DNA of 64,000 bases, taken from NCBI RefSeq assembly GCF_017901155.1, contig NZ_CP072800.1, positions 1,019,283-1,083,282 on the forward strand, written 5' to 3'. The position numbers and the translations under genes were made by a program. Below are positions 32,134 through 41,051 of this stretch, piece after piece (position 1 is the first letter of the stretch; each line of letters begins with the position of its first letter). The notes under the pieces were generated by a model that saw nothing but the letters and a program-made list of their open reading frames with translations, had not been told where the DNA came from and did no database searches. The stretch is from Candidatus Thiothrix anitrata. Its GTDB lineage: Bacteria > Pseudomonadota > Gammaproteobacteria > Thiotrichales > Thiotrichaceae.

Positions 32134-32973
32134 ATGAAGATTTTACTGACGGGTGTCAGCGGCTTTATCGGTCATCACCTTGCGCAAGCATTAACCGCTG
32201 GGGGACATCGGGTCACGCCGGTTTCGCGCCGTAACGGGCAGGATATGCAAACCCTGTTGACCCCGGATGCTTGGCTTCCGCACTTGGAAGGGGTGGATGC
32301 GGTAATCAATAGCGTGGGCATTATTGCCGAAACTCGTGGGCAAACCTTTGAAAAATTACATCACCGTGCCCCAGCAGCGTTATTTCGGGCATGTGAACAG
32401 GCGGGAATTCGTCGCGTGGTGCAAATTTCTGCCTTGGGTGCGGATGCACAAGCGTTTACCCCGTACCAGTTGAGCAAGTATGCGGCGGATGAGGTATTGC
32501 GCCGCTTGCCGCTGGAAGGCGTGGTGTTGCGCCCTTCGCTGGTTTACGGGCAAGGCGGGGCAAGCATGGCATTGTTCCAACGCCTTGCCCGTTTGCCAGT
32601 GATTCCGCTGGTCGGCGATGGGCAATACCGGGTTCAACCCGTACACATTAGCGATGTGGTGGCAACCGTGTTGCAGTGTTTGCACACACTTCCCGCGCAA
32701 CGCACCTTGGATGTGGTGGGTGTGCAGCCGTTGACGTTCGTGGAATGGTTGCAACAGTTGCGCCGTGCTGCCGGTAAACGTCCTGCCCCCACGCTGGCGA
32801 TTCCGTTTGCCGTAGTCATGGCAAGTGCGCACGTCGGGCGATTGGTGATGCCGCTGTTGCACCCGGATAATTTACGCATGTTGCAACGCGGTAATGTCGC
32901 CGACGTAACACCGCTGGCAGCGTTTTTGGGCAGAATGCCGCTGAGTGTGGAGGAGGGTTTATGCTGTATCTGA
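32134..32973 (+). CDS. Atypical SDR (NDUFA9-like NAD(P)-binding protein)
   Basis: ATG at 32134, with AAGGA upstream, starts MKILLTGVSGFIGHHLAQAL with the GxxGxxG nucleotide-binding motif. The 279-aa protein follows the atypical SDR plan: VISALGAD-like QISALGADAQ, YQLSKYAADEV (Tyr/Lys pair) and VLRPSLVYG. It heads a three-gene set with DUF2269 and DUF4166 genes, overlapping the former by 13 bp. The substrate is unknown. Confidence 0.87.
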   Translation: MKILLTGVSGFIGHHLAQALTAGGHRVTPVSRRNGQDMQTLLTPDAWLPHLEGVDAVINSVGIIAETRGQTFEKLHHRAPAALFRACEQAGIRRVVQISALGADAQAFTPYQLSKYAADEVLRRLPLEGVVLRPSLVYGQGGASMALFQRLARLPVIPLVGDGQYRVQPVHISDVVATVLQCLHTLPAQRTLDVVGVQPLTFVEWLQQLRRAAGKRPAPTLAIPFAVVMASAHVGRLVMPLLHPDNLRMLQRGNVADVTPLAAFLGRMPLSVEEGLCCI

Positions 32974-33434
32974 GTTTAAAATACTTACACATTTTGAGCA
33001 TGGTGCTGCTATTCGGCACGGGTTTGGGCAGCGCGTTTTACAAGTGGATGGCGGATCGCAGCGGCAATCTGGCGCATATCGCTGTGGTAAATCGCCATGT
33101 GGTGCTGGCGGATTGGATTTTCACCACACCGACGGTAATTTTCCAGCCGTTGAGCGGGTTGTGGATGGTGTATCTGCTGGGTTTGCCGCTGGCTACGCCG
33201 TGGATTGCGCTTAGTTTGGGCTTGTATGTTTTCGCGGGCTTGTGCTGGTTGCCGGTGGTGTGGCTGCAAATTCGGATGCGTAACCTTGCCGATGCCGCGC
33301 TAATGGCGCAAACGCCGTTGCCTGCCGAATACTGGCGGTATGCACGGGTGTGGTTTTGGTTGGGTGTGCCTGCTTTTGTAGCGATGGTGGGCGTGGTGTT
33401 TTTAATGGTATTCAAAACCAGTTTCGGAGGCTGA
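32961..33434 (+). CDS. DUF2269 family membrane protein
   Basis: This 157-aa protein has four hydrophobic segments and the DUF2269 opening LKYLHILSMVLLFGTGLGSAF. Function unknown. Overlaps the SDR gene and is 1 bp from the DUF4166 gene, so the three probably act on the same lipid-like or redox substrate. Confidence 0.85.
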   Translation: MLYLSLKYLHILSMVLLFGTGLGSAFYKWMADRSGNLAHIAVVNRHVVLADWIFTTPTVIFQPLSGLWMVYLLGLPLATPWIALSLGLYVFAGLCWLPVVWLQIRMRNLADAALMAQTPLPAEYWRYARVWFWLGVPAFVAMVGVVFLMVFKTSFGG

Positions 33435-33435
33435 T

Positions 33436-34020
33436 ATGAGCGCGATTCCCTTGATGCAACAAGCCCTTGGTGCGCAATGGCAGCAATTGCCACCCGCGTT
33501 ACAAGCACATTACCAACAGGGCAGGAACACCGATGTCGGTGCGCTGGATATTGACTACCCCGCGCCGATGCAGCCTTACCTGCATTTCCTGCGGCTGTTG
33601 GGTGCGCTGGTCAACCGGCGTGGCAAAGCTGTGCCGACCAACGTGGAAAAGTGGATGGAAGGCTACACCCAACGCTGGCAACGCACCATTACGTTCCCCG
33701 AAGGCAAGGTGGTGGTGTTCAAAAGCCACTGGGTGTACGCGGGTGGCAATGAAGTGATTGAGTATGTCAGCCCGTTCATGGGCTTGCGCATGGCGGTGTC
33801 GGTGGTGGATGGCAAGCTGCATTACAACGGGCGGCATTTGGTGCTGAAGCTGGGGAGTGTGCTGATCCCGATCCCAGAATGGCTGGTATTGGGGCATACC
33901 ACGATTGTGGAAACGGCGTTGGATACGGGCGGGTTTGCGATGGATTTCCGGCTGACGCATCCGTGGTTTGGGGAAGTGTTTAGCTATGCGGGGACGTTTC
34001 GGACAGAATCATTAGCCTGA
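33436..34020 (+). CDS. DUF4166 domain protein
   Basis: This 194-aa protein has the DUF4166 pattern (ALGAQWQQLPPALQAHY, GKAVPTNVEKW, LTHPWFGEVFSYAGTF). In many proteobacteria the domain occurs with SDR and DUF2269-like genes, as here. No catalytic role is known. Last gene of its operon. Confidence 0.85.
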   Translation: MSAIPLMQQALGAQWQQLPPALQAHYQQGRNTDVGALDIDYPAPMQPYLHFLRLLGALVNRRGKAVPTNVEKWMEGYTQRWQRTITFPEGKVVVFKSHWVYAGGNEVIEYVSPFMGLRMAVSVVDGKLHYNGRHLVLKLGSVLIPIPEWLVLGHTTIVETALDTGGFAMDFRLTHPWFGEVFSYAGTFRTESLA

Positions 34021-34050
34021 AACTAAAATTGCCGCTTTGTTTGATCTGGC

Positions 34051-35259
34051 TTAATGCCCTAAAACCAAGCGGAAGCCACTAACGTCGTCACGGAAATCAG
34101 GCTCGCACCCGCTGCGGTAAGCAGAACGACAAAGCCCACCGCTTGGGCTGAACCACGAGCCGCCACGAGTGACGCGCATAACGCCCACTGGTGAACCCAT
34201 CGGGTTCGTAACTGGTTCTGCCGGATAATCACCGTACCAATCTTGACAAAACTCCCACACATTACCGTGCATTTCATGCAAGCCCCAAGCGTTGGCTGGA
34301 AGTGATTTGACTGGAACAGTTTTTTGCCAAGACAAACCTTTCTTACCGTTAGCGTAAGGATAGATGCCGTAGTGGTTGACCTGTTCGGACGTGATATTGT
34401 CACCAAAAGAAAATGGGGTATTAGTACCAGCACGACAGGCGTATTCCCATTCCGCTTCAGTCGGGAGACGTGCGTTCGAGCCAGATACCATACTGTTTAA
34501 AGTCTGGAGAAATTTCTGTGCGTCATCCCAACTAACCTGCTCCACTGGATTGTTTGCATTGTCTTTGAAATTAGCGGGGTTGTTGCCCAAGACCGTTTTC
34601 CATAAGGCTTGAGTGCAAGTTGTATCACCCATCCAAAAACCCTTGGTCAGAGTTACCTGATGTTGGTTTTCGTCATCTTCCCGTTCTATCTCGGATTCTG
34701 GTGAACCCATCCAGTATGTCCCCGGTTCAATCCAACGAAACTTCTGAGTAATGCCTTTTACCTCCAGATCGGCATAACACCCGTATTGATCTTGACCTGC
34801 ATCGCTTGCCCAGACAGGTCTTTGCTCCCCCTCTACCGCTTGGCGGGAGAGGGGGCCGGGGGGTGAGGGTCTTTCCCCCGCATGATGCCCAATCGCCCCC
34901 AGCAACAAACTCCAATCCACCGCCCCGCAAAAATCCAGCACCTGCAAATGCCGCAACCACAACGGATGACGCACTTTTTCCGCCAGCACTGGAATCACCG
35001 GAATGCCGATTTCCTCCGCCATGCTGACTTCGTTATGCACCCACTTCGACGTGCGCACTTTTTCGGAAACCACCAGCACCATCACATCGCTGCTTTCGAG
35101 TTCAAACTCTAGCTTGTGATACCACACATCACCGGGTTTCAACCCAATCACATCACGGAACACGGCAAAGCCAGCCGCCTGCAACTGCTGCTGAATTTCG
35201 GTAGCAAGGTTTTCACCGTAGCTGCCATCGCGGGCATAACTGATAAAGGCTTTGGGCAT
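34051..35259 (-). CDS. TIR domain fused to formylglycine-generating-enzyme-like (SUMF1) domain
   Basis: ATG at 35259 starts MPKAFISYARDGSYGE, a TIR domain (1-125) with the Glu in WVHNEVSMAEE at the usual NAD-hydrolase position. A Pro/Gly linker follows, partly encoded by a GC-rich hairpin repeat. Residues about 175-402 form an FGE-sulfatase domain (GTYWMGSPESE, PVEQVSWDDAQKF, RLPTEAEWEYACR, GLHEMHGNVWEFCQDWY, RGGSWF, FRLVLG). The start lacks a strong ribosome binding site; ATG 35295 is an alternative. TIR with an FGE module suggests a prokaryotic conflict protein in which FGE acts as sensor or binding part. Confidence 0.85.
   Translation of the reverse strand: MPKAFISYARDGSYGENLATEIQQQLQAAGFAVFRDVIGLKPGDVWYHKLEFELESSDVMVLVVSEKVRTSKWVHNEVSMAEEIGIPVIPVLAEKVRHPLWLRHLQVLDFCGAVDWSLLLGAIGHHAGERPSPPGPLSRQAVEGEQRPVWASDAGQDQYGCYADLEVKGITQKFRWIEPGTYWMGSPESEIEREDDENQHQVTLTKGFWMGDTTCTQALWKTVLGNNPANFKDNANNPVEQVSWDDAQKFLQTLNSMVSGSNARLPTEAEWEYACRAGTNTPFSFGDNITSEQVNHYGIYPYANGKKGLSWQKTVPVKSLPANAWGLHEMHGNVWEFCQDWYGDYPAEPVTNPMGSPVGVMRVTRGGSWFSPSGGLCRSAYRSGCEPDFRDDVSGFRLVLGH
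34825..34869. repeat. GC-rich palindromic repeat inside the TIR-FGE gene
   Basis: CCCCCTCT (34827-34834) pairs with AGAGGGGG (34848-34855), with inner CCGC/GCGG and loop TTG, followed by CCGGGGGGTGAGGG. This looks like the widespread intergenic repeat type translated as PPGPLS. Here it lies in frame in the linker between the two domains. A shorter similar stretch (GCTGGGGGGTGAGG) is at about 37267-37281 near the 3' end of the STAND gene. Confidence 0.65.
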
Positions 35260-35387
35260 GAGATAAAGGTCGGCTGATTGAAAGAAATGCTGCATTAATA
35301 GCAGACTAACGGCTGGATGTGAACGACCTTTGTACTTGCCAGCACCCAACAGCTTAGCTAAAGTTATGACTAACCAAGGAGCTAGCC

Positions 35388-35615
35388 ATGCAAGTCAACA
35401 TCCACGAAGCCAAAACCCAGCTTTCCCACCTCATACAATGCGTGCTGAACGGGGAGGAAGTCATCATCGCCCGCAATAATCAGCCCGTGGTGCGCCTGCA
35501 AGCCCTCACCAAACCACCCGCCAAGCGCAAGCTCGGTTCACTACGCGGTTTGGTCAAACATATCGCTGATGATTTCGACGCACCGCTGGATGATTTTCAG
35601 GAATACATGGCATGA
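35388..35615 (+). CDS. Phd/YefM-family antitoxin
   Basis: This 75-aa antitoxin begins MQVNIHEAKTQLSHLIQCVLNGEEVIIARNNQPVVRL (quoted in two parts: HEAKTQLSHLI and GEEVIIARNNQPVV), the Phd/YefM DNA-binding fold. The acidic C-terminus (DDFDAPLDDF) would wrap the toxin. It overlaps the PIN toxin gene by 4 bp; AAGGAG precedes the ATG. Confidence 0.9.
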   Translation: MQVNIHEAKTQLSHLIQCVLNGEEVIIARNNQPVVRLQALTKPPAKRKLGSLRGLVKHIADDFDAPLDDFQEYMA

Positions 35616-36016
35616 GAGCATTATTGGATACCCATACCCTGCTATGGGTGGTTGATAGCCCTGACAAACTGCCAGCCACCGTCACAGCCATCTGCGAAGA
35701 CGAAAACAATGCCCTTTTCATCAGCATTGCCAGCTTCTGGGAACTCGCTATCAAGATGAGTCTCGGCAAAATCGAGCTGGACAACAATGCATTGACTCAC
35801 CTGAAAACATGGTGTGATGACAATGCTGTCCAGCTTTTGCCGATCAGCTTGAGCCACTGCCAACAGGTTCAAATCCTGCCGTTCCATCACCGTGATCCGT
35901 TTGACCGCTTGCTGATTGCGCAGGCATTGTGCGATCAGTTGGTGCTACTCAGTGCCGACGGGCATTTTGCTGATTACGGCGTTGATGTGATTTGGAAACA
36001 TTCAAAGGATACCTGA
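35612..36016 (+). CDS. PIN-domain toxin (VapC-like ribonuclease)
   Basis: This 134-aa PIN nuclease shows the acidic residues LLDTHTLLW (Asp6), the Glu in SFWELAIK, and HHRDPFDRLLIAQAL (two Asp). Type II toxins of this kind cut tRNA or rRNA. Paired with the Phd-like antitoxin; the stop overlaps the next start in TGATG, so the nuclease gene downstream is part of the transcript. Confidence 0.92.
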   Translation: MRALLDTHTLLWVVDSPDKLPATVTAICEDENNALFISIASFWELAIKMSLGKIELDNNALTHLKTWCDDNAVQLLPISLSHCQQVQILPFHHRDPFDRLLIAQALCDQLVLLSADGHFADYGVDVIWKHSKDT

Positions 36017-37098
36017 TGCCCACAACACCACTAGCCACCGCGCCCGAACAACTCTACACCCAAATCCGCCAACTTTTGCAAACTGCGCAAACGCAGGTGC
36101 AAGCAGCCATCAATCACTCAATGGTGCAATGCTATTGGGAAATCGGGCGCATGATCGTGGAGTATGAACAAGGCGGCGAAGCGCGGGCAGAATACGGCAA
36201 ACAGACCTTGCAATACCTGTCCAACAAGCTCAGCCGGGAGTTTGGCAAGGGTTTCGACGAGCGTAACTTGCGTTACATTCGTGCATTTTACCTGCTGTTC
36301 CCAATTCGGAACGCACTGAGTGCCAAATTGACGTGGACACATTACCGCCATCTGTTACGGGTTGAAAACCCCACCGCCCGCAACTGGTACGCCAACGAAG
36401 CCATCACCCAAGGCTGGAGTACCCGCGCCCTTGACCGCCAAATCAGCACTTTGTTTTACGAACGCCTGCTATCCAGCGGCGATGCGCACAAAGCGGGAGT
36501 CGCTGCCGAAGCCCGGCAATTGATTGCCGAACAAGCTCCGCCCGACCCGCGTGATTTCATCCGTGACCCTTACGTGCTGGAATTTCTGCAAGCCAAGGTG
36601 GATGCGGGTTTGTACGAAAAAGATCTGGAACAGGGTTTGATCAACCAGCTCCAACAATTCCTGATGGAACTCGGCAAAGGCTTCGCCTTCGTCGCACGGC
36701 AAAAGCACCTGCGGGTTGAAGGCGAGGATTGCTTCGTCGACTTGGTGTTTTACAACTACCTGCTGAAATGCTTTGTGCTAATTGACCTCAAAATCGGCAA
36801 GCTGACGCATCAGGATGTAGGGCAAATGGATATGTACGTGCGCGTGTTCGAGGAACAATACCGAGGCGAAGGCGACAACCCGACGTTGGGTTTGCTGCTC
36901 TGTTCCGAGCGCAATCAAGCGGTTGCCAAATATTCACAACTCGCAGATACCCCGCACTTGTTTGCCAGCAAATACAGCCTGTACCTGCCGACCGAAGAGG
37001 AATTGCGGGTGGAACTGGAGCGTGATCGTAGTTTGGTTGAGAGCGCATTGGCGGAACAATCGGCGGTTTATCGAATGCCATCGACTACTGGCGTTTAG
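36016..37098 (+). CDS. PDDEXK nuclease domain protein, DUF1016/YhcG type
   Basis: ATG at 36016. About 360 aa: an N-terminal DUF1016 helical domain (MVQCYWEIGRMIVEYEQGG, FGKGFDERNLRYIRAFY) and a C-terminal nuclease core with FVDLVFYNYLLKCFVLIDLKIG (quoted around D...DLK) and a conserved Gln/Tyr in MDMYVRVFEEQY. Such proteins occur in defence islands and beside type I restriction systems, though the role is unclear. Its end overlaps the convergent STAND-WD40 gene by 14 bp. Confidence 0.9.
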   Translation: MPTTPLATAPEQLYTQIRQLLQTAQTQVQAAINHSMVQCYWEIGRMIVEYEQGGEARAEYGKQTLQYLSNKLSREFGKGFDERNLRYIRAFYLLFPIRNALSAKLTWTHYRHLLRVENPTARNWYANEAITQGWSTRALDRQISTLFYERLLSSGDAHKAGVAAEARQLIAEQAPPDPRDFIRDPYVLEFLQAKVDAGLYEKDLEQGLINQLQQFLMELGKGFAFVARQKHLRVEGEDCFVDLVFYNYLLKCFVLIDLKIGKLTHQDVGQMDMYVRVFEEQYRGEGDNPTLGLLLCSERNQAVAKYSQLADTPHLFASKYSLYLPTEEELRVELERDRSLVESALAEQSAVYRMPSTTGV

Positions 37099-40000
37099 CC
37101 TCACAGGCTTGTTTGTCTTCGGCGCGTTGGTAGGCGCATTGCGCTTCCAGAAACCGTACCACCTGCCCCAGTTTGGTTTCATCGGGGTTTGGCATATCCA
37201 GCAAGGGGCGTAGCTTGCGGGTTTCGTCCGTCCATGTGATGTGATAACCCAGCTCAGGGAACAGGGCTGGGGGGTGAGGCTGCTGTTTAATCTGCAATTC
37301 GTCCCGCTGCATTTCCCAGACAAAGCACAGTGCAGCAGACACCGCAGCCGGGTCGAAGTCGTAAATCAGGCGGAAAACCGGGCTATTGAGTTCCCACAGC
37401 CGCACGGTCTTATCCCCTGAACCACTGGCGATCACCTTGCCATCCGGGCTGTACGCCAGTGCATACACAGAATCGCTGTGACCGCTGAGCGTCTTCAGCT
37501 CCTTGCCCGTCGCCGCATCCCACAGCCGCACAGTATTATCCTCTGAACCGCTGGCGATCACCTTACCATCTGGGCTATACGCCAGTGCCGACACAGAATC
37601 CGTGTGACCGCTGAGCGTCTCCAGCTCCTGACCTGTCGTCGCATCCCACAGCCGCAGGGTCTTATCACTTGAGCCGGAGGCGATCACCTTGCCATCCGGG
37701 CTGTACGCCAGTGCATACACAGAATCGCTGTGACCGCTAAGCGTCTTCAGCCCCTTGCCCGTCACAGCATCCCACAGCCGCACGGTCTTATCCCCTGAAC
37801 CGCTGGCGATCACCTTGCCATCCGGGCTGTACGCCAGTGCTTCCACAAAATCCGCATGACCGCTGAGAGTGTTCAGTGCCTTGCCCGTCGCCGCATCCCA
37901 CAATCGCACGGTGTTGTTGTCATCCGACCCGGTGGCAATCACCTTACCATTCGGATTGTATGCCACTGACAGGACAGAACCCGTATGATCTTGTAGCGTT
38001 TTCAGAATTTCGCCCGTGCCCATATCCCACAATCGCACCGTGCCATCTAGTGAGCTGCTGGCGATGACTTTGCCATCCGGGTTGTATGCTAGTTCTGACA
38101 CATAAGACGTGTGACCGCTGAGCGTGTTCAGCTCCTTATTCGATGCCACCTCCCACAGTCGAACTGTGCTATCTCTTAAAGCGCTGGCGATGACCTTACC
38201 ATCGGGGCTGTACGCCATTGACAGGACAAAATCCGTATACCCTTTCAGGGTGTGCAGAGTGTTGCCGCTGCTGGCATCCCACAGCCGAATCGTACCATCT
38301 CTTGAGCCGCTGGCGATGACTTTGCCATCCGGGCTGTACGCCATTGACAGGAGAGAATCCGTATATCCTTGCAAGGTTTTAAGGGGGTAGCCGCTGTTGG
38401 CATTCCACAGCCGCACCGTGCCATCTGCTAAGCCGCTGGCGATGACTTTACCATCCGGGCTGTAAGACACTGAAGTTACCTGGAAGGTATACTTTTGCTG
38501 GATTTTCAGAGGGTAGCCGCTGCTGGTGTACCATAACCGAACCGTTCCATCTATTGAGCCGCTGGCGATGACTTTACCATCCGGACTGTACGCCAGTGCT
38601 GACACATCAACACTGTGACCGCTGAGCGTGTTCAACGCCTTGCCCGTCGCCGCATCCCACAGGCGCACTGTGCCATCTGCTAAGCCGCTGGCGATGACTT
38701 TGCTATCCGGGCTGTACGCCAGTGCTGACACAGAATCACTGTGACCGCTGAATGTGTTCAGCACCTTGCCCGTCGCCGTATCCCACAGCCGCACGGTCTT
38801 ATCCCCTGAACCGCTGGCGATGACTTTGCCATCCGGGCTGTACGCCAGTGTTGACACAGAATCACTGTGACCGTTGAATGTGTTCAGTGCCTTGCCGGTC
38901 GCCGCATCCCACAGCCGCACCGTGTTGTCATCCGAGCCGCTGGCGATCACCTTGCCATCCGGGCTGTACGCCAGTGCATACACAGAATCGCTGTGACCGC
39001 TGAGCGTCTTCAGCTCCTTGCCGGTCGCCGCCTCCCACAGTCGCACAGTATTATCCCCTGAACCGCTGGCGATGACCTTACCATCCGGGCTGTACGCCAG
39101 TGCGTTAACCTGACCGATATTGAGTGACGGGGTTTGCTTGCGTTCGGTTGACAAATCCTGTTCGCGGATGGCACTCAAACGCCCCAGCGTGGCGGGTAGC
39201 ACAGCCTGTTTGCCCTGCGGCACTGACAGTACGGCAGCATTCAGCCCGTACAGCCATGCAGCCCGTATTTGGCGCGGCTGTGCCAGCTCCTCACCCCGGA
39301 TGACTTTATCGGGGATGAGTTGAAACACTTTTTCTTCAAAGACCTTGGCGAGGTTGTAATTGGCTTCCAGTGTTTTGTTATTGGCTTCATCCGCCGACTT
39401 CATCGCAAACCATGCGGTGATGAACATGAACACGGTCAGCACCGCCATGATCCCCGATAACCAGCGGGTACGGGTTAATGCCTTACGCTGTTGCTGTGCC
39501 TGTTGTTCCGCCAGCACCCGCTTTTGCTCTTCCAACTCGGCTTTTTCGCGCAACAATTGCGCTTGCCGTTCCTGCTCGGCTTTTTCGGCTGCCAGACGCT
39601 GTTCTTCTGCCTGTTGGCTTTGTGTCAGAAAAGCCATAACAGCTTCAAAATTCGGGTGGTAGCGTTGCGCCCAAACTCGCGCTGCCTTGCCCGCTGGTAG
39701 CTGTTTGCGCCAGCGCAGCCCTTGTTCCAGATCAGCCTCACGGTAAAGGTTGGTTTGTTTGCGCTGGTAAAGTTGTTCGATTTCGACCAAACGCAGATAG
39801 GTTTTCGCCATCTCCGCTTCGTCATCTGTCCAGCCGCTCAGGGTTTCCCACTGACGAATCAAACTTTCATGGGATATGTCAATGAGAGGATTTTCAGCGG
39901 CATTTTCCGCCGACAGCACCAGAAACGAACGCCCTTGCCCCCTGAAGGTGTTGATGACTTCCATCACCTCGGCAGGGGATGCCCCCGTGAGCGCACACAC

Positions 40001-41050
40001 ATCATGCAGGTGGACAGGGCGACGGATACGGCGGTTGCTGGCATCAACCGTTGTCAGTGCCTGAAAGAGTGCCTTGGCAATACGCCACCGCTGGTTGGGC
40101 GCGGGCGTATAGTGTCGGAGCCAGTTGAAAGATGCGGCGACTACCGTATCAATAACGTCAAGAACGCCCAATTCCTCCAACGCCTCATTGGCATGACGGT
40201 CAATCGCCTGATGGATGGTATGCACCTGCTCATAATGCGCAATATCCAGCATCCCTGCGCCACCCGCCGCCGCCCACGCATCCCAAGTACGCATCAGCAC
40301 ATGCTGCAACACCGGCAAGTCATCGCGGGTATCAATCCCTTCATTCAGCAGCCGATCCACCAGACGCGGCGCAATCCGCGCCCCCGCCAAATGCACCGGA
40401 TGGGTAATCACCTCCTGCCGCTGGCTGCGCGTCAAACGCGGCACTAAAAACTGGCTCTGGTTAATCGCCTCCGGCAAACCATAAAACGCATCGCAATCGC
40501 CCAGAAAATCCGAACGCATGGTCAGGCACACATAAATCGGCAACGCCTGCTGCCGCGCCAGTGCCAGCAGCAGCGCCACAAATTCTTCCGCCTCCTGCCG
40601 CTGTTCCGCCTTACCCTGTTCCAGCCCGAAACGAAACAACTCCTCAAACTGATCCACCAAAATAAACAGATTGGTATCGCTATTGGCAAGCTGCGGAGTC
40701 AGCAGATCGAGGATGGTCTGTGCGCCTTGCTCGCGGATGGCGGCAAGAAGATTTCCCTCCATTCCCAACCCGTCCACTAAATTCCCAATCGGCTCCTCCC
40801 CCGGCTTCATCCGCGCTACCAGCCACTGGTCACGCTCCTGCACCAGGAAACCCGCCTCCAGTTGCGGAATCAACCCGGCACGGATCAGCGAAGACTTGCC
40901 CGAACCCGAACTGCCCACCACCGCCACAAACCGGTGCTGGTGCAACTGGCGCAACAAGGTTTTGACCTGTTCGCCGCGCCCGAAGTAATACAAGCTGTCG
41001 CTGCTCTCGTAAGGGCGCAAACCGACAAACGGGTTTTGCATGGTATCCAT
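37085..41050 (-). CDS. STAND-type NTPase (nSTAND1) with 14 WD40 repeats
   Basis: This 1321-aa protein starts with a STAND NTPase module: NPFVGLRPYESSDSLYYFGR, Walker A GSSGSGKS (46-53), Walker B LFILVDQFEELF (128-139). A helical region, a Gln/Glu-rich coiled coil (about 475-525) and one transmembrane helix (about 530-550) follow. Residues about 647-1220 are 14 WD40 blades of 42 residues, two seven-bladed propellers. STAND-WD40 proteins act as sensors that oligomerise on ligand binding. It starts 1 bp after the stop of a TIR gene, giving a TIR effector plus STAND sensor pair. The membrane helix suggests membrane tethering. Confidence 0.92.
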   Translation of the reverse strand: MDTMQNPFVGLRPYESSDSLYYFGRGEQVKTLLRQLHQHRFVAVVGSSGSGKSSLIRAGLIPQLEAGFLVQERDQWLVARMKPGEEPIGNLVDGLGMEGNLLAAIREQGAQTILDLLTPQLANSDTNLFILVDQFEELFRFGLEQGKAEQRQEAEEFVALLLALARQQALPIYVCLTMRSDFLGDCDAFYGLPEAINQSQFLVPRLTRSQRQEVITHPVHLAGARIAPRLVDRLLNEGIDTRDDLPVLQHVLMRTWDAWAAAGGAGMLDIAHYEQVHTIHQAIDRHANEALEELGVLDVIDTVVAASFNWLRHYTPAPNQRWRIAKALFQALTTVDASNRRIRRPVHLHDVCALTGASPAEVMEVINTFRGQGRSFLVLSAENAAENPLIDISHESLIRQWETLSGWTDDEAEMAKTYLRLVEIEQLYQRKQTNLYREADLEQGLRWRKQLPAGKAARVWAQRYHPNFEAVMAFLTQSQQAEEQRLAAEKAEQERQAQLLREKAELEEQKRVLAEQQAQQQRKALTRTRWLSGIMAVLTVFMFITAWFAMKSADEANNKTLEANYNLAKVFEEKVFQLIPDKVIRGEELAQPRQIRAAWLYGLNAAVLSVPQGKQAVLPATLGRLSAIREQDLSTERKQTPSLNIGQVNALAYSPDGKVIASGSGDNTVRLWEAATGKELKTLSGHSDSVYALAYSPDGKVIASGSDDNTVRLWDAATGKALNTFNGHSDSVSTLAYSPDGKVIASGSGDKTVRLWDTATGKVLNTFSGHSDSVSALAYSPDSKVIASGLADGTVRLWDAATGKALNTLSGHSVDVSALAYSPDGKVIASGSIDGTVRLWYTSSGYPLKIQQKYTFQVTSVSYSPDGKVIASGLADGTVRLWNANSGYPLKTLQGYTDSLLSMAYSPDGKVIASGSRDGTIRLWDASSGNTLHTLKGYTDFVLSMAYSPDGKVIASALRDSTVRLWEVASNKELNTLSGHTSYVSELAYNPDGKVIASSSLDGTVRLWDMGTGEILKTLQDHTGSVLSVAYNPNGKVIATGSDDNNTVRLWDAATGKALNTLSGHADFVEALAYSPDGKVIASGSGDKTVRLWDAVTGKGLKTLSGHSDSVYALAYSPDGKVIASGSSDKTLRLWDATTGQELETLSGHTDSVSALAYSPDGKVIASGSEDNTVRLWDAATGKELKTLSGHSDSVYALAYSPDGKVIASGSGDKTVRLWELNSPVFRLIYDFDPAAVSAALCFVWEMQRDELQIKQQPHPPALFPELGYHITWTDETRKLRPLLDMPNPDETKLGQVVRFLEAQCAYQRAEDKQACEAKRQ
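37385..39115 (-). repeat. 14 tandem 126-bp WD40-encoding repeats
   Basis: Each unit encodes AYSPDGKVIASGSxDxTVRLW plus a 20-residue linker (only part quoted). Stretches of about 80 bp are identical between distant units, for example 37430-37510 and 38942-39022. One unit (about 37900-37925) has one extra Asn codon. The central units (5-9) are more divergent, the outer ones nearly identical, which points to recent duplication or gene conversion. Confidence 0.9.
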
Positions 41051-41051
41051 A

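Noticed and set aside
37385-39115. Regular repeats that could be taken for a CRISPR array
   Set aside because: The 126-bp period encodes WD40 blades in one continuous frame, and there are no unique spacers.
39722-40447. 241-codon plus-strand frame opposite the STAND domain
   Set aside because: Antisense to a well-supported NTPase with intact motifs; no domain recognised.
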